From Rhodobiaceae bacterium (GTDB lineage Bacteria; Pseudomonadota; Alphaproteobacteria; RS24), in the NCBI GenBank assembly GCA_002683515.1, contig NYTN01000076.1, positions 1-14,939 on the forward strand: a DNA stretch of 14,939 nt. Reading direction: 5' to 3'. The notes under the pieces are model-generated. The model had not been told where the DNA came from and searched no databases. It saw nothing but the letters and a program-made list of their open reading frames with translations. The position numbers and the translations under genes are program-made. Positions 1-7,164 of this stretch are shown in pieces. Within the stretch, counting starts at the first letter, position 1. The number at the start of each line of letters is the position of its first letter.

Positions 1-132
1 GAAACTATTAAAGGCTTTAAAGGTCTGTGTGCAGGTGATTATGACCACCTGCCGGAGTCAGCGTTCTACATGGTCGGCACAATTGATGAAGCAATTGCTA
101 AGGCTGAAAAACTTGCTGAAGAGGCTGCATAA
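1..132 (+). CDS. atpD: F1Fo ATP synthase subunit beta, C-terminal end (partial)
   Basis: Frame 1 is open from the first base and stops with TAA at 130-132. It encodes 43 residues containing GFKGLCAGDYDHLPESAFYMVG, here split as GFKGLCAGDYDHLPES plus AFYMVG, followed by an alanine/lysine-rich tail. This is the conserved C-terminal helical end of the catalytic beta subunit of the membrane-bound ATP synthase, where the DxPExAFYMVG stretch is typical. The catalytic P-loop and the start lie outside the window. The gene is followed after 5 bp by the epsilon subunit, the normal atpD-atpC order. I am confident of the family from the motif and the neighbour. Nothing unusual is visible in the short piece present. 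Confidence 0.95.
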   Translation, partial: ETIKGFKGLCAGDYDHLPESAFYMVGTIDEAIAKAEKLAEEAA

Positions 133-137
133 GCATT

Positions 138-524
138 ATGAGCGCACGTCTTACATTCGATATGGTATCTCCAGAGGAGCATTTATTTTCCGCAGAGGTT
201 GACGTTGTCACCGTCCCAGGAAGTGAAGGTGATTTTGGGGTGCTTGCCAATCACAGCCCGATGATGTCGGTGTTGCGTCCTGGCATTGTTCTTGTTGAAG
301 ACGGCGGAACCACCACGCGTTATTTTGTTCAAGGTGGTTTCGCTGATGTGACCCCGGACGGTTTAACCATTTTAGCCGAGCTAGCTCTTGATGTGGATGG
401 CGATGATAAAGATGCCCTGCAAAATGCAGTCACTGAGGCGAGGAGCCGTGTTGAGATTGAAACTGATGAACAGAAAAAAGCTGAAGCTGGGAGCATCTTG
501 AGAGTTCTAGAAGAAATCCAATAA
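138..524 (+). CDS. atpC: F1Fo ATP synthase subunit epsilon
   Basis: This 128-residue protein is the epsilon subunit of the F1 central stalk, which couples rotation to catalysis and can inhibit ATP hydrolysis. The N-terminal beta-sandwich is recognisable from F-D-M-V-S-P-E-E at about 7-14, VTVPGSEGDFGVLANHSP at about 25-42 (the family's G-x-x-G-x-x-x-H-x-P signature) and the later FVQGGFADV. The C-terminal helical part (about 90-128) is rich in A, E, R and K, as expected. The length is slightly short but normal for alphaproteobacteria, which often have a reduced C-terminal domain. It lies 5 bp after atpD with only a weak GAGG-like ribosome binding site in the end of atpD, so translational coupling is likely. 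It is the last gene of its operon; the next gene is convergent. Confidence 0.96.
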   Translation: MSARLTFDMVSPEEHLFSAEVDVVTVPGSEGDFGVLANHSPMMSVLRPGIVLVEDGGTTTRYFVQGGFADVTPDGLTILAELALDVDGDDKDALQNAVTEARSRVEIETDEQKKAEAGSILRVLEEIQ

Positions 525-526
525 AT

Positions 527-554
527 CTAGGGTTCTTCACGAACCTCATTCTAG
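527..554. terminator. Possible bidirectional hairpin between convergent atpC and purU
   Basis: GGTTC (531-535) and GAACC (541-545) can pair around the 5-nt loop TTCAC, with an extra G-T pair outside. A self-complementary CTAG flanks each side (527-530 and 551-554, the latter within the purU stop region). The position, between two convergent operons, suits a terminator for both. However, the stem is short and neither strand has a clear run of T after it, so the call is tentative. Rho-dependent ending is equally possible. Confidence 0.35.
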
Positions 555-1408
555 TCAAAAACGACGGTTTTACCTTCATTTAATAGAATCCGATGTTCGG
601 TGTGAGCGCGTATAGCCTTTGCCATAACGCTTTGCTCAATCTCTTGACCTGCACCAATCATATTTTCAACAGACATATCATGCCTCACCGGAACAACCTG
701 TTGCGCGATAATTGGCCCTTCATCAAGATTTGGGGTTACATAATGTGCGGTTGCGCCAATCATTTTGACGCCGCGGTGATAAGCCTGACTATATGGCTCA
801 GCTCCTTTAAAGCTCGGTAGGAATGAATGATGGATATTAATTATCTTTCCGGGATAGCTATTTGTCAGATCTGATGAAAGAATTTGCATATATCTGGCAA
901 GAATTACTAATTCAGCCCCAGTCTCGGAAATGATTTTTCTGATTTGCGTCTCAGCATCCTGTTTGGTGTCGGCGGTAACTGGAATATAGTGGAAGGGAAT
1001 GCCCTCGCGGTAAACAAGTTCTCGGGCAGTATCGTGATTGGATATAACAGCAGTAATATCCATGTTTAATGTCCCGATGCGGCATCGATATAGCAAATCA
1101 ACAAGACAATGATCGAATTTTGAGACCATTATTATTGCTGGCGTGTTAAGATTCATATCAAATAATTGCCAGTCCATCTCAAATTTTTCAGAAATGTCTT
1201 TAAATTTATCTTGTAGTTCCTTCTTTTCAACGTCGCCTCCCGGGTCTGCTGTCGTAAAAGCGACGCGCATGAAGAAGCGTCCGGTTTTAGGATCCCCAAA
1301 TTGATTGCTTTCAAGAATATTCAGACTGTTTTCATAAAGAAAGGAGCTTACAGTGGCGACAATACCCGGTTGATCAACGCAAGATAGAAGTAAGGTGAAT
1401 TTTTTCAT
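551..1408 (-). CDS. purU: Formyltetrahydrofolate deformylase
   Basis: This 285-residue protein hydrolyses 10-formyl-tetrahydrofolate to formate plus tetrahydrofolate in the cytoplasm, balancing the one-carbon pool and supplying formate. An N-terminal ACT domain (about 5-80, beginning LLLSCVDQPGIVATV) is followed by a formyltransferase-fold catalytic domain from about 88. The catalytic triad expected for this fold is present: N191 and H193 in NIHHSFLPSFKGA, and D229 in LDEGPII. The length matches the family. The start has an AGGT-like ribosome binding site that overlaps the stop codon of the preceding oxygenase gene 11 bp away, so the two are probably co-transcribed and perhaps coupled. It is the last gene of the long minus-strand unit. 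The odd point is context: purU is not a usual member of the rppH-ctpA cluster. Its pairing with an Fe(II)/2-oxoglutarate oxygenase could reflect one-carbon release by demethylation, which is inference only. Confidence 0.95.
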   Translation of the reverse strand: MKKFTLLLSCVDQPGIVATVSSFLYENSLNILESNQFGDPKTGRFFMRVAFTTADPGGDVEKKELQDKFKDISEKFEMDWQLFDMNLNTPAIIMVSKFDHCLVDLLYRCRIGTLNMDITAVISNHDTARELVYREGIPFHYIPVTADTKQDAETQIRKIISETGAELVILARYMQILSSDLTNSYPGKIINIHHSFLPSFKGAEPYSQAYHRGVKMIGATAHYVTPNLDEGPIIAQQVVPVRHDMSVENMIGAGQEIEQSVMAKAIRAHTEHRILLNEGKTVVFD

Positions 1409-1419
1409 TTCAGAGCTAC

Positions 1420-2421
1420 CTATTTTTGTTGATAGCTAAAGCTATCCTCGATTTTTTGTAACAAATGATCTAAAGCGGTTTTGTGGTCATCACCTTTTTC
1501 ATTTTGTTCAGTGAAATCATTACTTAAATTAACTAAAGGTGTATTATAAGCAGGGTCGTAAAAAAAGGCTAAACTGTGCCGCGTTCCGCCGCTTCGGTTG
1601 CTCACCTTGTGAAGAGTCGAGCGGTATTTACCCCCTGACCAAAACGCCAGCATGTCCCCAATATTGACGATAAGTGTGTTTTCAATTGGAGGGACACTTA
1701 ACCATGTTCCGTCCGGCATAGCGATTTCCAATCCCTCATTATCATCTTGAGCGAGCAGTGTTAGACATCCAAAATCCGTATGTGCGCCTGCGCTAAATGC
1801 AGTCTCAGCCTGGTCAAGCGCCGGGTAGCGAATAGGGCTGAGAGTTGCCATTGGTTCGGACTGCGGACGGGTAAGCCAGTAATCAAAGTAATCAGTCTTA
1901 AGATTTAACGCCATGGCGAAATATTGCATCACTTCGAGGCCAGTTTGACAAAAATATTCATAAGTTGTCAGCATGGTTTCTTGCCATAAAGCTGTGTCAA
2001 TAGTTGGAATTGTCTCAAAATTTATTTGAGGCCATTGGTTCGGGCCGTGAAGTGGAATGCCATTTATCACCAGCGGGTGGTTTAGCGGGAGGTCATTACC
2101 GATTTTAAGACCCTCTTTAATATCCCCTTCCTGTTGATGAACTGGATCGAGAACTTCACCGCCTAAAGCATACCACCCTCGGTGACAGGGAGACTTTTCA
2201 ATAGCAATTTTATTTTTTTCAGTGGTGGGAAGGTCAAAAAACGCTTCGGCGGCCTTAAAACAGTCAGCAATAAGTTGTTTTGGGATTTGATAGCCAGTGA
2301 GATAAAAAAACCCGTATTGACATGCTGCATTATCGATATCTGACGCAATTTTTTTCTTCTGCGCAACCTGATCCCCTTTAGAAAGGGAGATATTTATAAT
2401 TGGTAAATTAGAATGAGGCAT
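1420..2421 (-). CDS. 2-oxoglutarate/Fe(II)-dependent dioxygenase, isopenicillin N synthase-like family
   Basis: This 333-residue soluble enzyme belongs to the non-haem iron oxygenases that couple 2-oxoglutarate decarboxylation to hydroxylation, demethylation or ring chemistry on a small molecule. It has the DIOX_N-type N-terminal region (about 6-115, including ACQYGFFYLTGYQIP and the FFDLP segment) and then the double-stranded beta-helix domain. The iron ligands are visible as H214-T-D216 in AGAHTDFGCLTLL and H271 in LHKVSN. The 2-oxoglutarate-binding R281-x-S283 follows, and the NIGDML motif is at 253-258. All cofactor residues are intact, so it should be active. The gene sits 9 bp after rppH and 11 bp before purU, in one operon. 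The substrate cannot be told from sequence, as this family covers plant hormone, antibiotic and general secondary metabolism. A true isopenicillin N synthase or ethylene-forming role is unsupported. Confidence 0.88.
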   Translation of the reverse strand: MPHSNLPIINISLSKGDQVAQKKKIASDIDNAACQYGFFYLTGYQIPKQLIADCFKAAEAFFDLPTTEKNKIAIEKSPCHRGWYALGGEVLDPVHQQEGDIKEGLKIGNDLPLNHPLVINGIPLHGPNQWPQINFETIPTIDTALWQETMLTTYEYFCQTGLEVMQYFAMALNLKTDYFDYWLTRPQSEPMATLSPIRYPALDQAETAFSAGAHTDFGCLTLLAQDDNEGLEIAMPDGTWLSVPPIENTLIVNIGDMLAFWSGGKYRSTLHKVSNRSGGTRHSLAFFYDPAYNTPLVNLSNDFTEQNEKGDDHKTALDHLLQKIEDSFSYQQK

Positions 2422-2430
2422 TAAGCCTTT

Positions 2431-2940
2431 TTAAGCATGTCTGTTGCCGGATGCAACAAAAGGTGCAAATTGTGCTGCAATGCTTAAATAGATATCACGC
2501 TTAAAATCCACCACCATGTCGGGGCATTCGGCAAGATGTCGCCATGTCCAATCGTCAAATTCCTGATGTTCAGTTGCCAAGATATTTATATCTTCATCTG
2601 AGCCTTCAAATTGCATTGCAAACCATTTTTGTCGCTGACCGCGAAAGCGGCCTTTAAATGCTTTGCCGATAAGTTCTGGAGGCAAATCATAGGTAAGCCA
2701 CCCTGGCATTTCATAAATTATATGAGCATTGGTAACACCGGTTTCTTCTACCAGCTCGCGTTTGGCGGCAGTTTCGGGAACTTCACCTGCATCAATACCC
2801 CCTTGTGGTAATTGCCATCGTGAGGCATCTGGAGGCAGATCACCCATTACGCGATGCCCTGACCAGACTAGCCCATCGCGATTAATCAGTACGATACCGA
2901 CACAGGGGCGGTAAGGCAGGATGGTATCAACTTGTGACAT
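2431..2940 (-). CDS. rppH: RNA pyrophosphohydrolase (Nudix family)
   Basis: RppH removes pyrophosphate from the 5' triphosphate end of mRNAs, which triggers RNase E-dependent decay. It also hydrolyses dinucleoside polyphosphates. The 169-residue protein opens with YRPCVGIVLINRDGLVW and carries a complete Nudix box at about 47-69: G47, E53, R61-E62, E65-E66 and G68 all fit Gx5Ex7REUxEExGU. The WQLPQGGID segment before the box is the hallmark of the RppH/Ap4A-hydrolase group. The later GRFRGQRQKWFAMQF stretch is also characteristic. It lies 3 bp after ctpA, a pairing common in alphaproteobacteria, and 9 bp before the oxygenase gene. The length is as expected for alphaproteobacterial RppH. Confidence 0.95.
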   Translation of the reverse strand: MSQVDTILPYRPCVGIVLINRDGLVWSGHRVMGDLPPDASRWQLPQGGIDAGEVPETAAKRELVEETGVTNAHIIYEMPGWLTYDLPPELIGKAFKGRFRGQRQKWFAMQFEGSDEDINILATEHQEFDDWTWRHLAECPDMVVDFKRDIYLSIAAQFAPFVASGNRHA

Positions 2941-2943
2941 TTA

Positions 2944-4395
2944 TCAGTTCTCTAGTAGACGTTGTCTTGAGGCATCCATAGCCAGCATAATTTCAATGGC
3001 TTTTTGGAGTTGTATGTCTTTTTCTAGTTCGCGAGGAACATATGCGAAAGATTTACCTTTTTCTTTAGTTTTGTCGTCTGAATTATTATCACTTTTTTCT
3101 TCTGAGTCAGTGTTGCCGTTACCATCTGCTGCGTCATCAGCATTATCTGTAGCATTATAATTTTTTGTCTCCAGACTTTCTTTATCATTTTCCGGACTGC
3201 TACTGAGGTGCCCCCTTAAGCTCGCTTCGCTTCGTCTGGGGCGGGGTTTCATATCCTCGGGGAGTTCCTGATCAATAATCACATCAGGTGTCACACCTAA
3301 AGCCTGAATTGAACGCCCTGAAGGCGTAAAGTAGCGCGCTGTCGTCAGTCTTAACGCCCCTTCATTAGGAAGTGGAATGACAGTCTGAACAGACCCTTTG
3401 CCAAAACTCTGTGTGCCGACAACCAAGCCACGATGATGATCCTGCAAAGCTCCAGCAACAATTTCAGATGCAGAGGCTGAACCGCCATTTATTAAAACCA
3501 GAACCGGTGCCCCTTTGGACATATCTCCTCGGCGCGCGTTAAAACGTATATTGTCTTCGGCTTTGCGCGCGCGTGTGGATACAATCTCACCCTGACTCAG
3601 GAAACTGTCGGAAACTTTTACCGCTTCACCCAATAAGCCACCGGGGTTATTTCGTAAATCAAGAATATAGCCTGCGAATTTTCCTTTACCTGCAGAAGCT
3701 GAAAGCTCTGCCATGGCCTTACGAAGGTTTTTGGTGGTGTTTTCGTTAAATGTTGTTAACCGAATATAAGCAATCTGACCGTCTGGTCCTTCAGCACGAT
3801 AACGTACAGCCTTAATTTCGATGATATCGCGAATAATATCAATTTTGAGTGGATCTTCTTCACCTTCGCGCAAGACCGTTAAGGTAATCTTGGTTCCAAT
3901 TTTGCCGCGCATAATATCAACGGCTTCTGATAGTGTGAGGCCAAGAACATCCTCTCCATCCAGACGGGCGATGAGGTCATTTGTAAGAATACCGGCCCGT
4001 TCTGCCGGCGTGTCAGCAATTGGAGCAACAACTTTCACCAAACCTCTTTCCATGGTGACTTCAATGCCTAGCCCGCCAAATTCACCCTTGGTTTGAACCT
4101 TCATATCCTCAAAGTTTTTCGGCGGCATATAAGCGGAGTGCGGATCAAGCGATTGCAACATGCCGATCATTGCAGCTTCAATTAACTCGCGATTCTTTGG
4201 CTCATCCACATATTCGCGCTGAACCTTCTCAAGAACACCGCCAAATATTTTTAATTGCTCATATAGACTTTCAGACTCAGATTTGGCGGTGGGCGCCGAT
4301 TGAGCATCCTCTGCCATGGCCTTAACAGAGAGAATTGGCGTGAACAGGAATGTAAGTAAAATTGTAAAAATGACTAAAGAGGAAGCGCGTTTCAT
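2944..4395 (-). CDS. ctpA: Carboxy-terminal processing protease, S41 family (CtpA)
   Basis: This periplasmic serine protease cleaves envelope proteins near their C termini; related enzymes process peptidoglycan hydrolases and lipoproteins. From the ATG at 4395 the protein has 483 residues. It begins with MKRASSLVIF and a hydrophobic stretch ending near VKAMAE, which looks like a Sec signal peptide. A PDZ domain (about 105-185, with GEFGGLGIEV) and the S41 core follow. The catalytic serine is S308 in GGSASASEI and the lysine is K333 in FGKGSVQ, 25 residues apart as in the family. A longer reading frame starts at 4479, but it overlaps envC and puts 28 charged residues before the signal peptide, so I prefer 4395; its ribosome binding site is weak. 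Unusual is an acidic, Asn/Asp/Ser-rich low-complexity stretch at about 405-448, before the final helices. The gene lies 61 bp after envC and 3 bp before rppH. Confidence 0.93.
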   Translation of the reverse strand: MKRASSLVIFTILLTFLFTPILSVKAMAEDAQSAPTAKSESESLYEQLKIFGGVLEKVQREYVDEPKNRELIEAAMIGMLQSLDPHSAYMPPKNFEDMKVQTKGEFGGLGIEVTMERGLVKVVAPIADTPAERAGILTNDLIARLDGEDVLGLTLSEAVDIMRGKIGTKITLTVLREGEEDPLKIDIIRDIIEIKAVRYRAEGPDGQIAYIRLTTFNENTTKNLRKAMAELSASAGKGKFAGYILDLRNNPGGLLGEAVKVSDSFLSQGEIVSTRARKAEDNIRFNARRGDMSKGAPVLVLINGGSASASEIVAGALQDHHRGLVVGTQSFGKGSVQTVIPLPNEGALRLTTARYFTPSGRSIQALGVTPDVIIDQELPEDMKPRPRRSEASLRGHLSSSPENDKESLETKNYNATDNADDAADGNGNTDSEEKSDNNSDDKTKEKGKSFAYVPRELEKDIQLQKAIEIMLAMDASRQRLLEN

Positions 4396-4456
4396 ATCTA
4401 TCTTATGTGACCTATTTTCGACTAAACCAACCAACTTAAACCATTTGATTTCATAT

Positions 4457-5611
4457 TTATCTATACCATGAAAGCGCATCTTGAGGCTGACCTTTATACC
4501 TTACTTCCATATAAAGCGTTTTTGGCGTATTTGTAAGGGGTTCCTGGATAATTTGCCCGACAGGTTCCCCAACTAGAATGACTTGACCGACATCCACAGA
4601 AATCGCGCTCAGACCGGCAAAAAGCAAATGATAATTTTTGCCGACTCCAAGAATAAGCATATTCCCATAATCACGGAAAGGACCTGCATAGAGTACCTGC
4701 GCATCATAAGGAGCGGTTACAAGTGTTTGAGCGCGGGTCACTATATATGCGCCCTCACGCCCCGTTTCAGTGTTTTTGCGGATGGTCTCAGGTCTTGAAA
4801 GTAATTTCCCGGAAACTGGCAGGGGAAGCTTCCCTCTGGTACGGGAGAAACCTTTAATCTGGTTATGCTGTTTTGCGCGGCGTTTCTCCAGTTTAGTGAC
4901 AAGATCTTTTAGGTTTTTAGCCTTGGCAGCGAGTTGTTTGATTGCTGCTTGCTCGTTTGCCGCTTCCTGACGACGAACGGCTTCAGCTTGTTGCTTTTCT
5001 GCTACGAGTGAGTCGAGTTTTGCGCGATCACTCTCGGCTTTTGCCAGAGCATCGTCTAACTCTTGCTGGCGTTTAATAATCTGGCGACGAATGGCAGATA
5101 GTTCATCAAGCCTAGCGTGGATTTCATCTACTTTTTGTTTGAGGCTTGGCACTATACCTGCCATTGCGAGCGCGCCGCGAATACCCTCAAGAGCGTCATC
5201 AGGCCTGACTGCGAGTGCAGGCGGGGTAGATTTCTCAAAGCGTTGCAGAGCAGCAAGAGACTGAGAGAGATTAACGCGATCTTTATTTAGAGCGGTAAGC
5301 ATATCAGATTGTGTGGTTAATAGTGCCTCTAGCTTTTTGTTAATCTTGATTTGTCTTTGTTCATTAGCCCGGATCTGCTCGGCAATGAAAATTATATTTA
5401 ACTGAAGTTTGCGGCGTTGCGTCGCAATCTGCTCTGCCTGTTTTTCCAGCTCAACTCTTTTTTCATCGCGAGCTCTTATTTCTTTTTCGAGACTTTTTAA
5501 TTGGCGTTTTTCCTTTGTCTGAGCAACAGCTTGATGTAGCGTCCCATCCGTCAAAGTAAAGGCACCGCATAAGCCGAATAAAAGAAATACTGCAATCACG
5601 TTTGATTTCAA
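4457..5611 (-). CDS. envC: EnvC-like murein hydrolase activator (degenerate LytM/M23 domain)
   Basis: Proteins of this family sit in the periplasm and activate cell-wall amidases at the division site. I start it at TTG 5609-5611: a GGAG lies 6 nt upstream (5618-5621), and the next residues (MKSNVIAVFLLFGLCGAF, then AVA-Q at about 28-31) form a clear signal peptide. This gives 384 residues. The upstream in-frame ATG (5707) lies inside rlmH and would bury the signal peptide. A long coiled coil, rich in K/E/R/Q, covers about 35-130 and 155-250. The LytM domain covers about 270-384. Its zinc ligands look lost: the usual YxHL position reads FAGL and the usual HxHFE position reads LYMEVRYKG. That implies a non-catalytic activator, as is known for EnvC. 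The order rlmH-envC-ctpA is conserved in alphaproteobacteria. Confidence 0.88.
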   Translation of the reverse strand: MKSNVIAVFLLFGLCGAFTLTDGTLHQAVAQTKEKRQLKSLEKEIRARDEKRVELEKQAEQIATQRRKLQLNIIFIAEQIRANEQRQIKINKKLEALLTTQSDMLTALNKDRVNLSQSLAALQRFEKSTPPALAVRPDDALEGIRGALAMAGIVPSLKQKVDEIHARLDELSAIRRQIIKRQQELDDALAKAESDRAKLDSLVAEKQQAEAVRRQEAANEQAAIKQLAAKAKNLKDLVTKLEKRRAKQHNQIKGFSRTRGKLPLPVSGKLLSRPETIRKNTETGREGAYIVTRAQTLVTAPYDAQVLYAGPFRDYGNMLILGVGKNYHLLFAGLSAISVDVGQVILVGEPVGQIIQEPLTNTPKTLYMEVRYKGQPQDALSWYR

Positions 5612-5630
5612 AACAGGCTCCAAAGGGATT

Positions 5631-6119
5631 TTAATCCCTGTGATAGGGGTGATTGGTAAGAATTGATACGCTCCGCCACAACTGCTCAACCAACATGACA
5701 CGAACAAGTTGATGCGGCCATGTCATGTTACCAAGGCATATTTTATCCTCTGCCAATTCTAGTACAGTTTCGGACAAACCGTCAGCACCACCAATAACAA
5801 AACAAAGGTTTTGTAAACCTTGATTGAGGTTTTGTTGGATTAAATTTGCCAGTTCGCGGCTGGTTACATGCCTGCCATGTTCATCAAGGGCAATGACTTT
5901 TCTGTCATTAGGCAATTGTGAGACAAGAAGTTCGGCTTCCAGGTTTTTTTTGTTTATCCTCCCGCCACCGTTAGCGGAGCGTTCTTTGGATTCGAGTATT
6001 TCTACTTGTGAAATGCCGATTTGCTTAGCTGGCCCGCGCAATCTTTTGAGATAATCAGCAACTAGGTCCGTCTCGGGGCCTTTCTTGAGTAGGCCAATGG
6101 CACTTATAATGAGGCGCAT
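5631..6119 (-). CDS. rlmH: 23S rRNA (pseudouridine-1915-N3)-methyltransferase
   Basis: RlmH is a SPOUT methyltransferase that uses S-adenosylmethionine to methylate pseudouridine 1915 in helix 69 of 23S rRNA on assembled 70S ribosomes. The 162-residue length and the end-to-end match are typical. The protein starts MRLIISAIG. The SPOUT knot motif FVIGGADGL is at about 107-115, LVRVMLVEQLWRS follows at about 138-150, and the protein finishes with TNHPYHRD, the nearly invariant C terminus. It lies 4 bp after rsfS and 19 bp before the TTG start of envC. The rsfS-rlmH pair is widely conserved and links two ribosome-maturation functions. Nothing is missing. Confidence 0.96.
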   Translation of the reverse strand: MRLIISAIGLLKKGPETDLVADYLKRLRGPAKQIGISQVEILESKERSANGGGRINKKNLEAELLVSQLPNDRKVIALDEHGRHVTSRELANLIQQNLNQGLQNLCFVIGGADGLSETVLELAEDKICLGNMTWPHQLVRVMLVEQLWRSVSILTNHPYHRD

Positions 6120-6123
6120 TTAG

Positions 6124-6489
6124 TCAGGTAACGGCTGACTCATTGGGAATATCTACATCCCACATTTTTTCCAGATTGTAGAAATGTCTGACTTCAGGTC
6201 TGAAAATATGAACCACAACGTCCCCTGCATCCACCAACACCCAGTCGCAATTCGGCAGCCCTTCAACCTGAATATTCTTCAGGCCACGGCCTTTCAAACT
6301 CCTCAGGAGATGATCGGCAACAGCACCTACATGACGTTGTGAGCGGCCTGAAGCTACCACCATATAGTCAGCAAAAGCCGTTTTTCCGCGAAGGTCTATT
6401 GTTAGAATCTCTTGAGCCTGGTCGTCATCAAGGCTCTTAAGTATATTATGGATGAGACTGGTTTCGTCGTCAGGGAACAAAAATTTCAT
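6124..6489 (-). CDS. rsfS: Ribosome silencing factor (RsfS/YbeB/Iojap)
   Basis: RsfS binds ribosomal protein L14 on the 50S subunit and blocks joining with 30S when nutrients are scarce. The 121-residue protein contains the family's core: LRGKTAFADYMVVASGRSQRH, here about 33-53, then QVEGLPNCDWVLVDAGD and VVVHIFRPEVRHFYNLEKMW. The start is slightly ambiguous. The ATG at 6489 is directly preceded by AAGG with no spacing, while a TTG three codons later (6480) lies at ideal distance (8 nt) from the same AAGGA. The difference is only MKF, so function is unaffected. It lies 73 bp after nadD, one of the two longer gaps in the unit, and 4 bp before rlmH. nadD-rsfS-rlmH is a common bacterial order. 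Confidence 0.95.
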   Translation of the reverse strand: MKFLFPDDETSLIHNILKSLDDDQAQEILTIDLRGKTAFADYMVVASGRSQRHVGAVADHLLRSLKGRGLKNIQVEGLPNCDWVLVDAGDVVVHIFRPEVRHFYNLEKMWDVDIPNESAVT

Positions 6490-6562
6490 CCTTATATTTT
6501 ATATGGGCTTTCGTTAAAAGCATTATTTTATTTAGCCTCAATATTCGGAATTTTTCAATAAT
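6490..6562 (-). other. AT-rich nadD-rsfS spacer
   Basis: This 73-bp spacer in an otherwise compact operon is strongly AT-rich. On the minus strand it reads TTGAAA near its start, then TAAATA after 18 nt, a poor promoter-like pair. It also has a small hairpin, GCTTT-TAACG-AAAGC, at 6507-6521. No T run follows the hairpin, so it is not a convincing terminator. An internal promoter for rsfS-rlmH-envC is possible but weakly supported. Confidence 0.25.
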
Positions 6563-7162
6563 TTAAGAAGAATTATTTCTAAGAGTAGTTGAAGAGATAT
6601 CATCCATCTTACCAGTGAGCATCACCCATGCAGGCGCATCAATATTTTTGAGGTTTGCAGCTTGGTCGGCGGCGATGCGATAATCCCTAAATTGCTGTGC
6701 CGCAGGGCTGAGTCCTGCTTTGACAACATATCCCGGGCGCGGATAAATCGCCATAGGAACATCATGCATCAAGACTTGCCAATCTTTCCAGCGATGAAGT
6801 GACGCCATATTATCGGAGCCCATAAGCCAAATAAACCTGACCTGCGGGTAAAGTTGCTTCAGTTTTCTGACGGTATCTACCGTATTACGCGTGCCTAGGT
6901 GAGTTTCTTCATCAGAGATGTAAACGCGAATATTTGAGGTGCCAACTAAATCCTGACAGGCTTTCAGGCGTTTTTCCATTGCTTCTGGGCTGGTTCTTTT
7001 GAGAGGGTTTTGCGGTGCAACCAACCACCAAACCATATCAAGGCAGAGCGCTGTCTGTATCTTAGCACTTACCAGAGAATGCCCCTTATGCGGCGGGTCA
7101 AAACTTCCCCCGAACAGACCGACTGTCATGCCGGGTGAAAATAGTTTGCGCCTGCTGAACAT
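6563..7162 (-). CDS. nadD: Nicotinate-nucleotide adenylyltransferase
   Basis: NadD joins nicotinate mononucleotide and ATP to give nicotinate adenine dinucleotide, the penultimate step of NAD synthesis. The 199-residue protein has the nucleotidyltransferase N terminus, GLFGGSFDPPHKGH (about 15-28), with the two histidines H25 and H28 of the HxGH motif. It also has the internal IWLMGSDNM segment typical of NadD. It ends with ISSTTLRNNSS, which contains the conserved ISSTxLR motif and terminates just afterwards. The length is normal, though the C terminus is clipped close to the motif. It begins 2 bp after the proA stop, so it is co-transcribed with proA, a classic alphaproteobacterial order. 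The ribosome binding site is weak, consistent with translational coupling. An alternative start at residue 12 lacks any better site. Confidence 0.94.
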   Translation of the reverse strand: MFSRRKLFSPGMTVGLFGGSFDPPHKGHSLVSAKIQTALCLDMVWWLVAPQNPLKRTSPEAMEKRLKACQDLVGTSNIRVYISDEETHLGTRNTVDTVRKLKQLYPQVRFIWLMGSDNMASLHRWKDWQVLMHDVPMAIYPRPGYVVKAGLSPAAQQFRDYRIAADQAANLKNIDAPAWVMLTGKMDDISSTTLRNNSS

Positions 7163-7164
7163 TT

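Noticed and set aside
593..820. Plus-strand open frame of 75 codons antisense to purU
   Set aside because: Entirely inside a well-supported gene, with no recognisable protein family and no ribosome binding site.
2944..4479. ATG at 4479 as the ctpA start
   Set aside because: Overlaps envC by 23 bp and adds 28 charged residues ahead of the signal peptide; 4395 fits the family better.
4457..5707. ATG at 5707 as the envC start
   Set aside because: Overlaps rlmH and puts unrelated residues before a clear signal peptide; TTG at 5611 has a good ribosome binding site.
6507..6521. Hairpin GCTTT/AAAGC in the nadD-rsfS spacer as a terminator
   Set aside because: Only 5 bp and no T run on the transcribed side; the genes around it are expected to be co-transcribed.
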